Assembly (NCBI GenBank): GCA_025464975.1
Contig: JAODMT010000024.1
Span: 558,001-622,000, forward strand
Direction of reading: 5' to 3'
Length of the DNA stretch: 64,000 nt
DNA from: Microbacteriaceae bacterium
GTDB lineage: Bacteria > Actinomycetota > Actinomycetes > Actinomycetales > Microbacteriaceae
Positions 10,248-18,875 of this stretch are shown piece by piece. A program made the position numbers and the translations under genes. Below the pieces are notes generated by a model that ran no database searches, was not told where the DNA came from, and worked only from the letters and a program-made list of their open reading frames with translations. How positions within the stretch are numbered: the first letter of the stretch is position 1; each line of letters starts with the position of its first letter.

Positions 10248-12211
10248 GATGCCGCTTGTTGTTCAAGCCAAGCCTGGAACATGAGGATCGTCCACAGGTG
10301 ATGGTGCCAGTTACGTCTTCCGGTCAGATGATCCGCCCACATCGTAAGAATCGGCTCAACATGGAAGTAGCCTTCGGCGCGGAGGCGAGAGGGCTCTAGA
10401 AGTGCGCTAGCCCAATCCTTGAGAGGCCCTCGCAGCCAGTGTTCCAGCGGGACCCCGAATCCCATTTTGGGGCGTTCGATCAATTCCTTGGGGACGTGCC
10501 GGTAAAGCACCTCGCGGAGCGCCCACTTTCCAACTCCGTTTCGTATCTTGACGTCGAGCGGTAGGGTCCACGCGAACTCGACCAGGTGGTGATCGAGCAT
10601 CGGGACGCGAGTCTCTAAACCATTTGCCATTGCTGCTCGATCCACTTTGGTCAGGATGTCGTCGGGGAGATAGGTTTGGCTATCCATCGCCATCATCCAG
10701 TCCTGGAGCGAACTAGTTTCGGGCCAGTCGGCGGCGTTCGTTACACGCGTCAGCGGTTCACGGGCGCCAATTACGATGTCTTCCGGGTTCGCCCAGTGGC
10801 TTGTGAGTTGTCGATAAAATGACTGGCCATCCTGCGATTGCAGGACACCTGCCAACTTGTGCGCCTTGTCACCCGGTGTTGTCAGCCGCATCGATTGGGG
10901 GAGCACCGGTGCGAGCCGGTCCATGACGCGATCCCATCCCCGGGGCGACATGCTACGTAGGGCTCCAGCAGCACCCGACCGGAGGGGTCTCGGGAGCTTC
11001 GCCATTCGCGACCAGACTCGCTCGGCGGCGAGATATCGGTTGTAACCTCCGAAGAGTTCGTCGCCTGCGTCGCCGCTGAGTGCAACGGTGACACTATTCG
11101 AAGCCAATTGGCTCACTAGGAAGGTAGGGATTTGAGAACTGTCCCCAAATGGCTCCGAATACATCGACGCGAGTTTGGGAACTACCTCAAGCGCGTGGGC
11201 GGGCGTGACATACAACTCCGTGTGGTCCGTGCCGAGGTGGGCGGCCACAGCTTTCGCATGATCAGCTTCGTTGTAGTTTGAATTATCGGAGCCGATGGTG
11301 AAGGTCTGAGTCGGCCGGGACGAATTTGCCTGCATGAGAGCGACGACAGTACTGCTATCGACGCCTCCGCTCAGGAACGCGCCGAGTGGGACATCGGAGA
11401 GCATTTGGGCGGCGACACTTCGGGAAAGTCGGGTTTCGAGTTCATCGACTGCCTCGAGCGGGCTTCCTTCAAAGGCGTTCAGTACTCCTGCCTTTATCGT
11501 TTCGTTCATTGTCCAGTACGGGACTGGCTGCAGGAGATCGGACTGCCGGTCGGCACTTAATTGCACTGTGAGGTAATACCCTGGCTCGAGTTTCGATATT
11601 CCCTTGTAGATGCTGAACGGAGCCGGCACGTTGTTGTGCCTGAGCAAGAGCGCGAGGGCGTTCCGATCGATCTCGCCCTCAAAATTCGGATGGGCCCTCA
11701 GCGCGGAAAGCTCGGAACCAAAAAGGAAGGCGCCGCGCTGCCATCCGTAATAGAGAGGCTTTTCTCCCATTCGATCGCGGGCCATCGTCAACTCAAGCGA
11801 GTCCCGGTCCCAAAGGGCAAGAGAAAACATGCCTACTGCTGCCCCAAGTGTGACTTCAACGCCCCAAGCTTCGAGGCATGCCAAAAGCGTTTCGGTGTCG
11901 GAATGGCCAGCCCACTCGGGAGCTTGCCCCTGGGCGGCAAGAGCGTCGCGGAGTTCGAGGTGGTTGTATATTTCGCCGTTAAAACTCAGTATCAAGTTGC
12001 CAGAGGGCGAAACCATGGGCTGATGTCCGGCGGCCGTTATGTCTTGGATTGCTAATCGCCGATGGCCAAGCATCAGGCCCACCGTTGCATCAACCCACTG
12101 CCCACCGCCGTCCGGGCCTCGATGGGAGATCCGTTCGTTCATCTTCGTGATGACTGATGGAGCTATGGGGGAGCCGCTGGGGTCTTGGTAGCAACCACAA
12201 ATGCCGCACAT
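10235..12211 (-). CDS. Asparagine synthase (glutamine-hydrolysing)-type amidotransferase
   Basis: 658 residues. The N-terminus MCGICGCY exposes Cys2, the nucleophile of class II glutamine amidotransferases, followed by RISHRGPDGGGQW. The synthetase half carries the ATP pyrophosphatase loop in LSGGVDSSTVVALM. AsnB paralogues inside polysaccharide clusters often amidate sugar uronic acids, as described for WbpS of Pseudomonas aeruginosa O6. The nearby UDP-sugar 6-dehydrogenase and epimerase make that role plausible here, although ordinary asparagine synthesis cannot be excluded. The start abuts the stop of the upstream glycosyltransferase with no spacer (TGA then ATG), so the two are one transcript. 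Confidence 0.85.
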   Translation of the reverse strand: MCGICGCYQDPSGSPIAPSVITKMNERISHRGPDGGGQWVDATVGLMLGHRRLAIQDITAAGHQPMVSPSGNLILSFNGEIYNHLELRDALAAQGQAPEWAGHSDTETLLACLEAWGVEVTLGAAVGMFSLALWDRDSLELTMARDRMGEKPLYYGWQRGAFLFGSELSALRAHPNFEGEIDRNALALLLRHNNVPAPFSIYKGISKLEPGYYLTVQLSADRQSDLLQPVPYWTMNETIKAGVLNAFEGSPLEAVDELETRLSRSVAAQMLSDVPLGAFLSGGVDSSTVVALMQANSSRPTQTFTIGSDNSNYNEADHAKAVAAHLGTDHTELYVTPAHALEVVPKLASMYSEPFGDSSQIPTFLVSQLASNSVTVALSGDAGDELFGGYNRYLAAERVWSRMAKLPRPLRSGAAGALRSMSPRGWDRVMDRLAPVLPQSMRLTTPGDKAHKLAGVLQSQDGQSFYRQLTSHWANPEDIVIGAREPLTRVTNAADWPETSSLQDWMMAMDSQTYLPDDILTKVDRAAMANGLETRVPMLDHHLVEFAWTLPLDVKIRNGVGKWALREVLYRHVPKELIERPKMGFGVPLEHWLRGPLKDWASALLEPSRLRAEGYFHVEPILTMWADHLTGRRNWHHHLWTILMFQAWLEQQAASHER

Positions 12212-13288
12212 TCAGGTCAAGCCTTTCTCATCGGTTGTACTACTTATCCCCAAGGCTGTTTCCCACGCACCGCGCCAGGTCGAATAGCTAAAATCGCGAA
12301 CCACCGCATCATGGATCTGCGCGCCCATCACAGCTCGGGCCTTCGCGGTGGCGTCCAGGATTGCTGCGCACGCTTCGAACCACTCCGCACTTGTTGTGGC
12401 AGGGTATCCTCCCATTGCTTCAAGAGCGGGGCCGTTGGCGCCCACGGGGCTTCCAACAACGGGAAGTCCTGCGGCAGCATACTGGAGGAGCTTGTACGAG
12501 CATTTTCCTCGTGCGTACTCTGTGTTAGGTAAGGGCATGATGCCTAAGTCCGCGTTGGCCAGCTCCGAGCCGAAGGAGCTGAGGGACCAAGGCACACGAT
12601 CCACGATTGATTCCAACGCGCTAAGACGTGAAACGGGACCACTAATCACCTTCAATCGCAGGCCGTACTTTGCGTTGAGAGCGAGGAGAGGCTCAGCAAG
12701 AGCTAGCAGGAACGGTTCGGTCGCGGGGGAGCCTAACCAGACTGCTCGTGGTACCTCTGGTAGATCATGATTTCGCTTCCGGACATACGCGGCAGGATCG
12801 ATGCAACTAGGGATCATCACCACACGGTTGGATCGCGCGGAAGCAGCCTCAGCGAGGATATCGCTTCCGGCGATGACAACATCAGCAGCGTCGACCGATC
12901 GCTTCCAAACGGACTGCTTCGACCAGATCCTGCGGCTCCATGACCCGGTGTCCGCCCATATTGCATCGTCGAAGTCATAGATGGACAAGTTCGCTCGCTT
13001 AAGCAGCAACTCTTCCAGTTGTCCGGAACTGAACGGCGACGCCTGTCGACTCAGCAGAAGAGTGCGGTCCCCAAGCCGGTAAACGAGACGTTGAAGGTGG
13101 ATCTCCGCCATGACAACCCGTGGCAGGTGGGAGGCGAGCGTTGCGACCTGGTTGTCAGCAGTGCCGAGGTAGTCGTACACGGTAGCGTCCAACTGCAACT
13201 GTTGAAACCACTCATACATTCGCACACGGCTACTGGCACCGGTGAAGCCATAGGTGGAGACGGCAACGACGCTCGCGTCAGTTTGCAT
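12212..13288 (-). CDS. Glycosyltransferase, GT4-like (GT-B fold)
   Basis: About 358 residues. The C-terminal half has the GT-B donor-site pattern: AVWLGSPATEPFLL, then ADLGIMPLPNTEYARGKCSYK and LLQYAAAGLPVVGSPVGANG, which resembles the E-x7-E region of GT4 enzymes with the first acidic residue displaced. The N-terminus shows YGFTGASSRVRMYEWF, an acceptor-side loop of this group. The frame is open to a TTG at 13315, but ATG 13288 has GAGGG a few bases upstream and starts just before the first beta strand. It is directly joined to the asnB-type gene. Donor and acceptor sugars are unknown. Confidence 0.75.
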   Translation of the reverse strand: MQTDASVVAVSTYGFTGASSRVRMYEWFQQLQLDATVYDYLGTADNQVATLASHLPRVVMAEIHLQRLVYRLGDRTLLLSRQASPFSSGQLEELLLKRANLSIYDFDDAIWADTGSWSRRIWSKQSVWKRSVDAADVVIAGSDILAEAASARSNRVVMIPSCIDPAAYVRKRNHDLPEVPRAVWLGSPATEPFLLALAEPLLALNAKYGLRLKVISGPVSRLSALESIVDRVPWSLSSFGSELANADLGIMPLPNTEYARGKCSYKLLQYAAAGLPVVGSPVGANGPALEAMGGYPATTSAEWFEACAAILDATAKARAVMGAQIHDAVVRDFSYSTWRGAWETALGISSTTDEKGLT

Positions 13289-13444
13289 CTGGCATGGCCC
13301 TCGCCAATGTACCAAGGAGGGCGATCGCGCTAGCCCAGATCACGTTGCAACAGACGACCGTGGTCACTTTCCGCTGGAAATGCGAGGTAGGGGTTGAAAG
13401 CCCGGTCAAGCATTCCATTAGGGCGGTTGGCCACGACACGTTGG

Positions 13445-14638
13445 TCACCAATTCGAAAGCAGACTACGGGGTGGGCGGCCGAGAAGTTTTCTGAAGTGAG
13501 CCTCAGTAAGCTCCCAAACGCGATCGCGACTGTAGTGGTCCTGTGCAAAGTCGAAAGCTGCGTCTCCCATTCGAGACCTCAAATTCTGATCCAAAAGGAT
13601 CTTGGCTAAATTCTCGCTGAGCGACTCCGCCGAACCGAGCTGCGCCACAAAACCGGTTATGCCATCCAATACCGAATCAATTGCCCCCGTTGCAGTCGTG
13701 GTTACGGTTGGAACGTGGGAGGCCGCGGCCTCCAGCACAACATTCGGGAAGCCTTCTCTGAAAGTAGGCAGACACAGAACATCCATCAGTTGAAAGTAGG
13801 TTTCGGGATTGTCAACCTGACCCGTGAACACTGGCGGTCGACCACCGCTCAACATCCCCGTTGCCCCAACAGCTGGCAATTGCCCGCCCCGTTCGACCGT
13901 TCCGATCACGAGAAGCTGGTGGTCGATCCCTCGGGCCTGCAATAACTCTCGGGCCGCGCGGAGAACGTCGAGACCTTTGTCCTTCGTGAGTCTGCCTACA
14001 AATCCCACAACCGGAGTGGCGCTGTCCAGGCCGAGTGTGGACGCGAGGGCCTCGAGACCCGAACGGTCGAGGCTCGCGAGCCGGAACTGCTCAATGTCCA
14101 CGCCATTCGAACTTCCCCTTCCGAGGACGGTCACCTTGTCGGCCTTGACGATTTTCAATTGAATCGCTTTTGCCCGCAGGCTCTCACTGACGGCGAGAAC
14201 TTGATGCGACGAGAGGACCGCGATCTTTTCCGCGAAACGTAGGATGACAAAGAGAATGCCGGCGGTCGTTTCCAACCGCAAGCCACGGAGTAGATAAATT
14301 CGGCGTGGCACGCGGGTGACCGACCCAGCAATCGAACCGAGAAGCCCCGCCTTTGGGGTCCCAACAGACATGAGGTTGGGACGCACCCTCAGGAGAAGTC
14401 TTACCCACCTGCATAGGGAAACAAAGTCGTCGAGAAGTGCCGGTTCCCGTTTCATCGGGATGGGGTGAGAGCTGATCCCTTCCAGCGCCCCAAGTCGGGC
14501 AAGCGCGGTGCCGGGAGAACTGACTAAATGAACATCCCATCCGCGACTCACGAGGTATTGCGGGAATCCTTCGAGCAGACGAAAGGACTTGTCCGAGGTG
14601 ACTCCGAGAAGCACCTTTGGTTGCGGCAGCCGCGCCAA
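13445..14638 (-). CDS. Glycosyltransferase family 4 (CapM-like)
   Basis: About 397 residues. Acceptor-domain features include SVGTPKAGLLGSIAG and RRIYLLRGLRLETT, typical of CapM/WbpT-like enzymes. The donor domain has VVGFVGRLTKDKGLDVLRAA and LCLPTFREGFPNVVLEAAAS, with the two Glu of the EX7E motif. The first ATG in frame (14779) would overlap the epimerase gene by about 140 bases with non-family sequence. The most likely start is therefore the TTG at 14638, immediately after the epimerase stop, or the GTG at 14614. Neither has a clear ribosome binding site, so reinitiation after the upstream gene is likely. Confidence 0.8.
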   Translation of the reverse strand: MARLPQPKVLLGVTSDKSFRLLEGFPQYLVSRGWDVHLVSSPGTALARLGALEGISSHPIPMKREPALLDDFVSLCRWVRLLLRVRPNLMSVGTPKAGLLGSIAGSVTRVPRRIYLLRGLRLETTAGILFVILRFAEKIAVLSSHQVLAVSESLRAKAIQLKIVKADKVTVLGRGSSNGVDIEQFRLASLDRSGLEALASTLGLDSATPVVGFVGRLTKDKGLDVLRAARELLQARGIDHQLLVIGTVERGGQLPAVGATGMLSGGRPPVFTGQVDNPETYFQLMDVLCLPTFREGFPNVVLEAAASHVPTVTTTATGAIDSVLDGITGFVAQLGSAESLSENLAKILLDQNLRSRMGDAAFDFAQDHYSRDRVWELTEAHFRKLLGRPPRSLLSNW

Positions 14639-14639
14639 T

Positions 14640-15578
14640 TTAGGGTCTGCTCTTGTTGTTGAACCACGCCACGGTTTCCTCGAGCCCCGTGGCGAGGGGG
14701 GTGGGTAAGACGCTTGGGAACAGCTCTTTGAGCCGGACGCCGTCCGATTGCGAAGCTCGCACGTCTCCAGCTCGCTCACCCACGTGACCCACCGTCGCTT
14801 TTTTCCCAGACGCGACTTCGATTTGTGAAATCAAATCCAGCAACGTCGTGTTGGTCCCGAAGGCGAGATTAACGGGATCAAGTGAATTGACTTTGCGAGC
14901 CACTGCGTCGAACAATGCGGAGCAAACCGTCCGCACATAAGTGAAGTCTCGCGATTGAAGCCCGTCGCCATGTACCGTCAGGCCCGTGCCTTTGAGCGTT
15001 GCGTCGATGAACTTCGGAATGACAGCTGCGTAAACATGATCGGCAAGTTGACCAGGCCCGTACACGTTGAAGAACCGAAACGCCAAAGTCTTCAATCCAA
15101 ACGAGAAGTTATAGGCGATTGCATAGCTCTCAGTTGCCAATTTACTTGTTGCGTACGGGCTCATTGGACGCGTCCAATCGAACTCCGACTTTGGCAGGGC
15201 CAGGTTGCTGCCGTAGACAGAGCTGGAAGACGCCACAACAACATGGTCCACGCCCACCTCTCTTGCGGCCTCGAGCACGTTCAACGTTCCGGTGATGTTG
15301 GTTTCGTGGGTAGGCCGAGGGGCGGCGATAGATCGAGGAACGCTCCCGAGCGCTGCCAAATGCACGATCGAATCTGTGCCCCGGGCAAGGGACTTTAGCA
15401 AGTCAAAGTCCAGGATCGAGCCCTCAGTGAAATCGACATCCAAACCGTCCAGGTTATCCAGGCGACCGGTACTCAGGTTGTCTAGAACTAGCACCTCGCC
15501 GTGTGGATCATTTTTTTTGAAATGTCGGACAAGATTGGAGCCGATAAATCCGGCGCCGCCAGTGACTAGTACCCTCAT
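14640..15578 (-). CDS. NAD-dependent nucleotide-sugar 4-epimerase (GalE/WbpP type)
   Basis: 312 residues of the extended SDR family. RVLVTGGAGFIGSNLV binds NAD; the Ser and Tyr/Lys catalytic residues are in ASSSSVYGSN and SPYATSKLATES; FRFFNVYGPGQ follows. The frame is open to 15641, but ATG 15578 starts at the first beta strand. UDP-Glc/Gal, UDP-GlcNAc/GalNAc or their uronic acids are all possible substrates. A WbpP/TviC-like role with the 6-dehydrogenase at 7764 would give UDP-GalNAcA, an inference from context. It heads the minus-strand transcript that continues through two glycosyltransferases and the asnB-type gene. Confidence 0.82.
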   Translation of the reverse strand: MRVLVTGGAGFIGSNLVRHFKKNDPHGEVLVLDNLSTGRLDNLDGLDVDFTEGSILDFDLLKSLARGTDSIVHLAALGSVPRSIAAPRPTHETNITGTLNVLEAAREVGVDHVVVASSSSVYGSNLALPKSEFDWTRPMSPYATSKLATESYAIAYNFSFGLKTLAFRFFNVYGPGQLADHVYAAVIPKFIDATLKGTGLTVHGDGLQSRDFTYVRTVCSALFDAVARKVNSLDPVNLAFGTNTTLLDLISQIEVASGKKATVGHVGERAGDVRASQSDGVRLKELFPSVLPTPLATGLEETVAWFNNKSRP

Positions 15579-15853
15579 ATCGCCGCTCTTGACTCGATGT
15601 TTTTGTGATCGCCCGGATCGTGGCCAGCCTAATAGTCTCATGAGTTTGACTCGTCAGCTGAACGCGGCATTCTGAATATCTCAGTAGTCAATTCTCGCCC
15701 GAGATATTGCGGCGCCTCGGCGACGTACTCAGGGTGGCAAAGGTAGCGGTTGTGGTGGGTGTCGTGGCTCGCCTTTGGCATGGCCGGACGCGGCTTGGAA
15801 CGGTCCACGGGGCGAAGTCTCGCGCGCGTGAGTCGCGAGGATAGGCTTCGTGC
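15579..15853. promoter_or_regulatory. Divergent intergenic region, epimerase operon / Wzy-like gene
   Basis: 275 bases between two divergent starts. No convincing ORF: frames across it are shadows with biased composition. It should carry the promoter of the minus-strand epimerase-GT-GT-asnB operon and that of the plus-strand membrane protein. No clear promoter pair was recognised. Confidence 0.35.
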
Positions 15854-17029
15854 GTGCTCTCAATCATTCCGATAGCGATCTTTTGCATCCTCAGCCTGCT
15901 GACCGTCTGGTGGATTGCCTTTCGGACTCGAATTGGAGGGATGGTCCGGCGGCCATTGCTGATCGGGTTTGTGCTTCGAGCGATCGTGGCCATGACCATG
16001 GTGATCGGGATGGGGCTATATGCACCAGACGCGGTCGGTTACGACAAGTACGCCTGGCAGCTTGCAACCGGCGGCGCACCGACGATGAGTTCAGGGAAGG
16101 AGGGCTTTCCGGTGCTTCTTGCCGGAATCTATTTAGCAGCCGGGCACCTTCCGATCCTGGGAATCATCCTGAACGTGACCCTTTCTACCGCATTGATTGT
16201 CGTTGTCGCTGCTTCTGCGATTCGTTTGAACGGTAATCCACGTATTGTTGCCTGGGGTACAGCCCTATTTCCCCCATTACTGCTCTGGGGCGGTTTGCTT
16301 CTTCGGGAATCGCTCACGTGGATCCTGCTTGCTACCACCGTGTGGGTGCTTACTCGGCTCATCCATCGCATTACCGATTGGCCCGCCTGGGCGATTGGTG
16401 CGCTGTCGCTTATCGCGTTGTTGTGGGTCCGCGGATCGGCCGCACTCATCGTTGGCGGTGCTGCTGCGATCGCTCTCGTGTTTGTCCGCAAGCGCCAAAA
16501 AATAGTGACCATCACGACCACTGCAGTCGTTGGGATTCTCGCGGCACTTGTCCTGACCGGAGTTGTCAAGCTCGTTGGCGGAGTTGGACTGAGCGGCCTG
16601 GCAGCGTCCAGGGCCGAGTTGGCGAAGGAGGCTAGTGCCGGCTCATTCCCGACGGTATCGTTTGCCAATCCCGGCGATTCTTTGTGGGCATTTGTTCAGC
16701 TGCTACCTCGAGTCCTGTTCGGTCCATTTCCCTGGGAGTGGCCCGCCGTGGGCCTCGCATTCGCATTTGACGCCTTGGTGTGGTGCGCCTTGCTATGGAT
16801 GGTGTGGCGTGGGTGGAAGAACTCGAGCAACAGGCGTCGCCTACTTGTTGCATTCCTGCCCGCGGCTGCTATCGTCCTCGCTCTCACCGTCTCAAGTGGC
16901 AACTATGGGACCATGCAACGATTGCGAGTGCAGGCGGCAGTTCTAATTCTCCCGATCGCAGCTTTCACTCGACGATCACCAGATTCGGAACCTGACCTCC
17001 GCGACGATTACGCTGCCGCGGTGCATTAA
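15854..17029 (+). CDS. Multispanning membrane protein, possible Wzy-like polysaccharide polymerase
   Basis: 391 residues with about ten hydrophobic segments and a larger loop after residue ~230. After the third segment it shows GKEGFPVLLAGIYLAAGHLP, then FPPLLLWGGLLLRESLTW. This Pro-x-Arg-Glu arrangement is reminiscent of polymerases and glycan transferases of the Wzy/EpsG kind, but the family is too diverse to be certain. The GTG at 15854 is the first possible start after an in-frame TAG. Located in the low-G+C glycan island after the flippase and transferases, a polymerase would complete a Wzx/Wzy-type system. A lipid-linked sugar transferase is the alternative. Confidence 0.55.
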   Translation: MLSIIPIAIFCILSLLTVWWIAFRTRIGGMVRRPLLIGFVLRAIVAMTMVIGMGLYAPDAVGYDKYAWQLATGGAPTMSSGKEGFPVLLAGIYLAAGHLPILGIILNVTLSTALIVVVAASAIRLNGNPRIVAWGTALFPPLLLWGGLLLRESLTWILLATTVWVLTRLIHRITDWPAWAIGALSLIALLWVRGSAALIVGGAAAIALVFVRKRQKIVTITTTAVVGILAALVLTGVVKLVGGVGLSGLAASRAELAKEASAGSFPTVSFANPGDSLWAFVQLLPRVLFGPFPWEWPAVGLAFAFDALVWCALLWMVWRGWKNSSNRRRLLVAFLPAAAIVLALTVSSGNYGTMQRLRVQAAVLILPIAAFTRRSPDSEPDLRDDYAAAVH

Positions 17030-17204
17030 TGAGCGTGTTCGCGACCGCACTCCACACCGAGGGCATGGCCTAGTGACGAGCGCGAGCCATGAAGCGCGCT
17101 GTCCTTCGGCAACCGTTGTTTAGATGTTCTTGCAGGCACAACGGTGAGCCCAAGCCCCTGGCCAAACGCGGCCAGCGGTCCAACACCGCCGGTACTATGA
17201 GCCC

Positions 17205-18359
17205 ATGGGGCAAGGTGAAGTTGGTTCAGTTGGACGTCGGTATAGGTCACTCGACGGGTTGCGGGGGATTGCAGCAGTAGTTGTCCTCCTGCATCATTCG
17301 CTGCTTCTAGTCCCAGCTCTAGCCGCGCCGTACTACGGAAGCTACCCCTCCCCGAAAGGGAACTCCTGGGCTTGGTGGTTGGTAGATACGCCACTTCACG
17401 CATTCTGGGAGGGCAAGGCTGCTGTCTATATCTTTTTTGTCCTCAGCGGATTAGTGCTGGCGCTTCCCGTGATCCGTTCGCCGCGCTTCTCCTGGCGAAG
17501 CTTCTACCCGCAGCGCATGATACGGCTCTATCTTCCCGTTTGGGCCGCGGTGGTTTTCGCTGTCCTCACAATTCAGCTCGTGCCTCGATCTGGCGTCACT
17601 GGCTCTGATTGGCTTCAAGAGCGGCTGACATCAGTTACGCCCAGCGCGTTCGTGAAGGATATGACGCTGGTGCTCGGCAACAGCGGACTAGTATCCCCGC
17701 TGTGGTCACTCCGGTGGGAGATCCTGTTCTCGCTTGCTCTTCCGATTTTCGTCTGGCTTGCGTTGAAGTGGCGGGCGCTCAATTGGGTGAAGGTGGTGGC
17801 TTGCCTTGCGATCGTTGCTGTCGGCGGCGTGACCGAAAATTCAGTGTTGCTGTACCTGCCTATGTTCCTGATTGGCGCAATCATCGCATCAGCGCTGCCG
17901 GTGTTACACGACCGGGTAGCAACGGATGGCCCTGCTCGACAAAAGTTTTGGGCAGCGATGTTCGTGACCGCCGCTATACTTCTCGTCTCCCGCTGGCTCC
18001 TCCTCGGAGTGGGGGCGCCGATGGTGCTCGTTAACGCGACAACGGGGCTCATGCTCGCTGGCGCGGCCATGATGGTCCTGACTGCGATCTTCTGGGTGCG
18101 AGCAAATACCTTCCTTTCCCGCCGAGGCGTGCAATGGCTCGGCCGCATCTCATTCAGCCTCTATCTCGTCCACGAGCCGATAGTGGTTGCCTGCGGATAC
18201 GTGTTCGGGGCCGGGCACGAGTGGATTGGCGTAACCGCAGCAATCCCGATTGCGATGGGTGTTGCATGGCTTTTTCACCGGTTTGTGGAAAAGCCCAGTC
18301 ATCGACTGGCGAAAGTGGTCCAAGCGCGCTCCCGCGCGTCGATCGCGGTCGCAAGGTAA
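17205..18359 (+). CDS. Acyltransferase family 3 (OafA-type) membrane acyltransferase
   Basis: 384 residues. The N-terminus RRYRSLDGLRGIAAVVVLLHHS contains the conserved Arg and the catalytic-site His of the acyltransferase-3 family, and about ten hydrophobic segments follow, including YIFFVLSGLVLALPVI and QRMIRLYLPVWAAVV. These enzymes move acetyl or other acyl groups across the membrane to modify surface polysaccharides. The ATG follows a 175-base spacer after the Wzy-like gene, so it may have its own promoter. Probable role: O-acetylation of the glycan made by this locus. Confidence 0.88.
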   Translation: MGQGEVGSVGRRYRSLDGLRGIAAVVVLLHHSLLLVPALAAPYYGSYPSPKGNSWAWWLVDTPLHAFWEGKAAVYIFFVLSGLVLALPVIRSPRFSWRSFYPQRMIRLYLPVWAAVVFAVLTIQLVPRSGVTGSDWLQERLTSVTPSAFVKDMTLVLGNSGLVSPLWSLRWEILFSLALPIFVWLALKWRALNWVKVVACLAIVAVGGVTENSVLLYLPMFLIGAIIASALPVLHDRVATDGPARQKFWAAMFVTAAILLVSRWLLLGVGAPMVLVNATTGLMLAGAAMMVLTAIFWVRANTFLSRRGVQWLGRISFSLYLVHEPIVVACGYVFGAGHEWIGVTAAIPIAMGVAWLFHRFVEKPSHRLAKVVQARSRASIAVAR

Positions 18360-18875
18360 ACGGGAGTAGCGCCCTAACCCCAAGCCTTTATTCAGTGGCA
18401 ATTTGTCGAGGTCGCTGAGCGAGTACCCAGATGCTGAGTCCTGGCGGTGTTCGATGCGCGTCGACTGCCTGCTCTGTGAGCGTCCACTCCACGGCCGAGA
18501 TAATCCTGGGGACTTATTGCATGGGGACTCACAACTTGCCAGAGGGATTCTAGGTCGATTCTTTTTCGAGCATACGAAGGGCATGGGCCGCATGGATGTC
18601 GCCTTGGGCTCGGGAAAGGTGGTCGTGGCACCATCCTCCGTCCGTGGGAGTCACGGCTCAGACCAGTGCACCTATCGATGTGATTCGGGTGGCAATCGCC
18701 AGAGGCCTAAGGAAATTGCTAGCGCGATGAGGCCGAGCAAGCCCTCTACAGCGCTCGGAATCCACCAACCTAGTGATTGATCTTTGCGGTCGGCTCACCC
18801 GGGCATGCGGAACGATCGTCATTTTCCCGGCGCTTCATGCGGCGTAGGGCGAACAACATCTGCTTGAATAGCCCA
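18360..18875. other. Intergenic stretch with no convincing gene
   Basis: About 515 bases without a supportable gene. The open frames on both strands lack family features and ribosome binding sites. On the minus strand, around 18680-18785, a short frame starting after a stop encodes one hydrophobic segment (WIPSAVEGLLGLIALAIS) and ends in a stop. It may be the remnant of a membrane-protein C-terminus. The composition resembles the low-G+C island, so this could be decayed island DNA. Confidence 0.3.

Noticed and set aside
18403-18780. Open frame of 125 codons on the plus strand
   Set aside because: No ribosome site, no family features, and composition unlike neighbouring genes.
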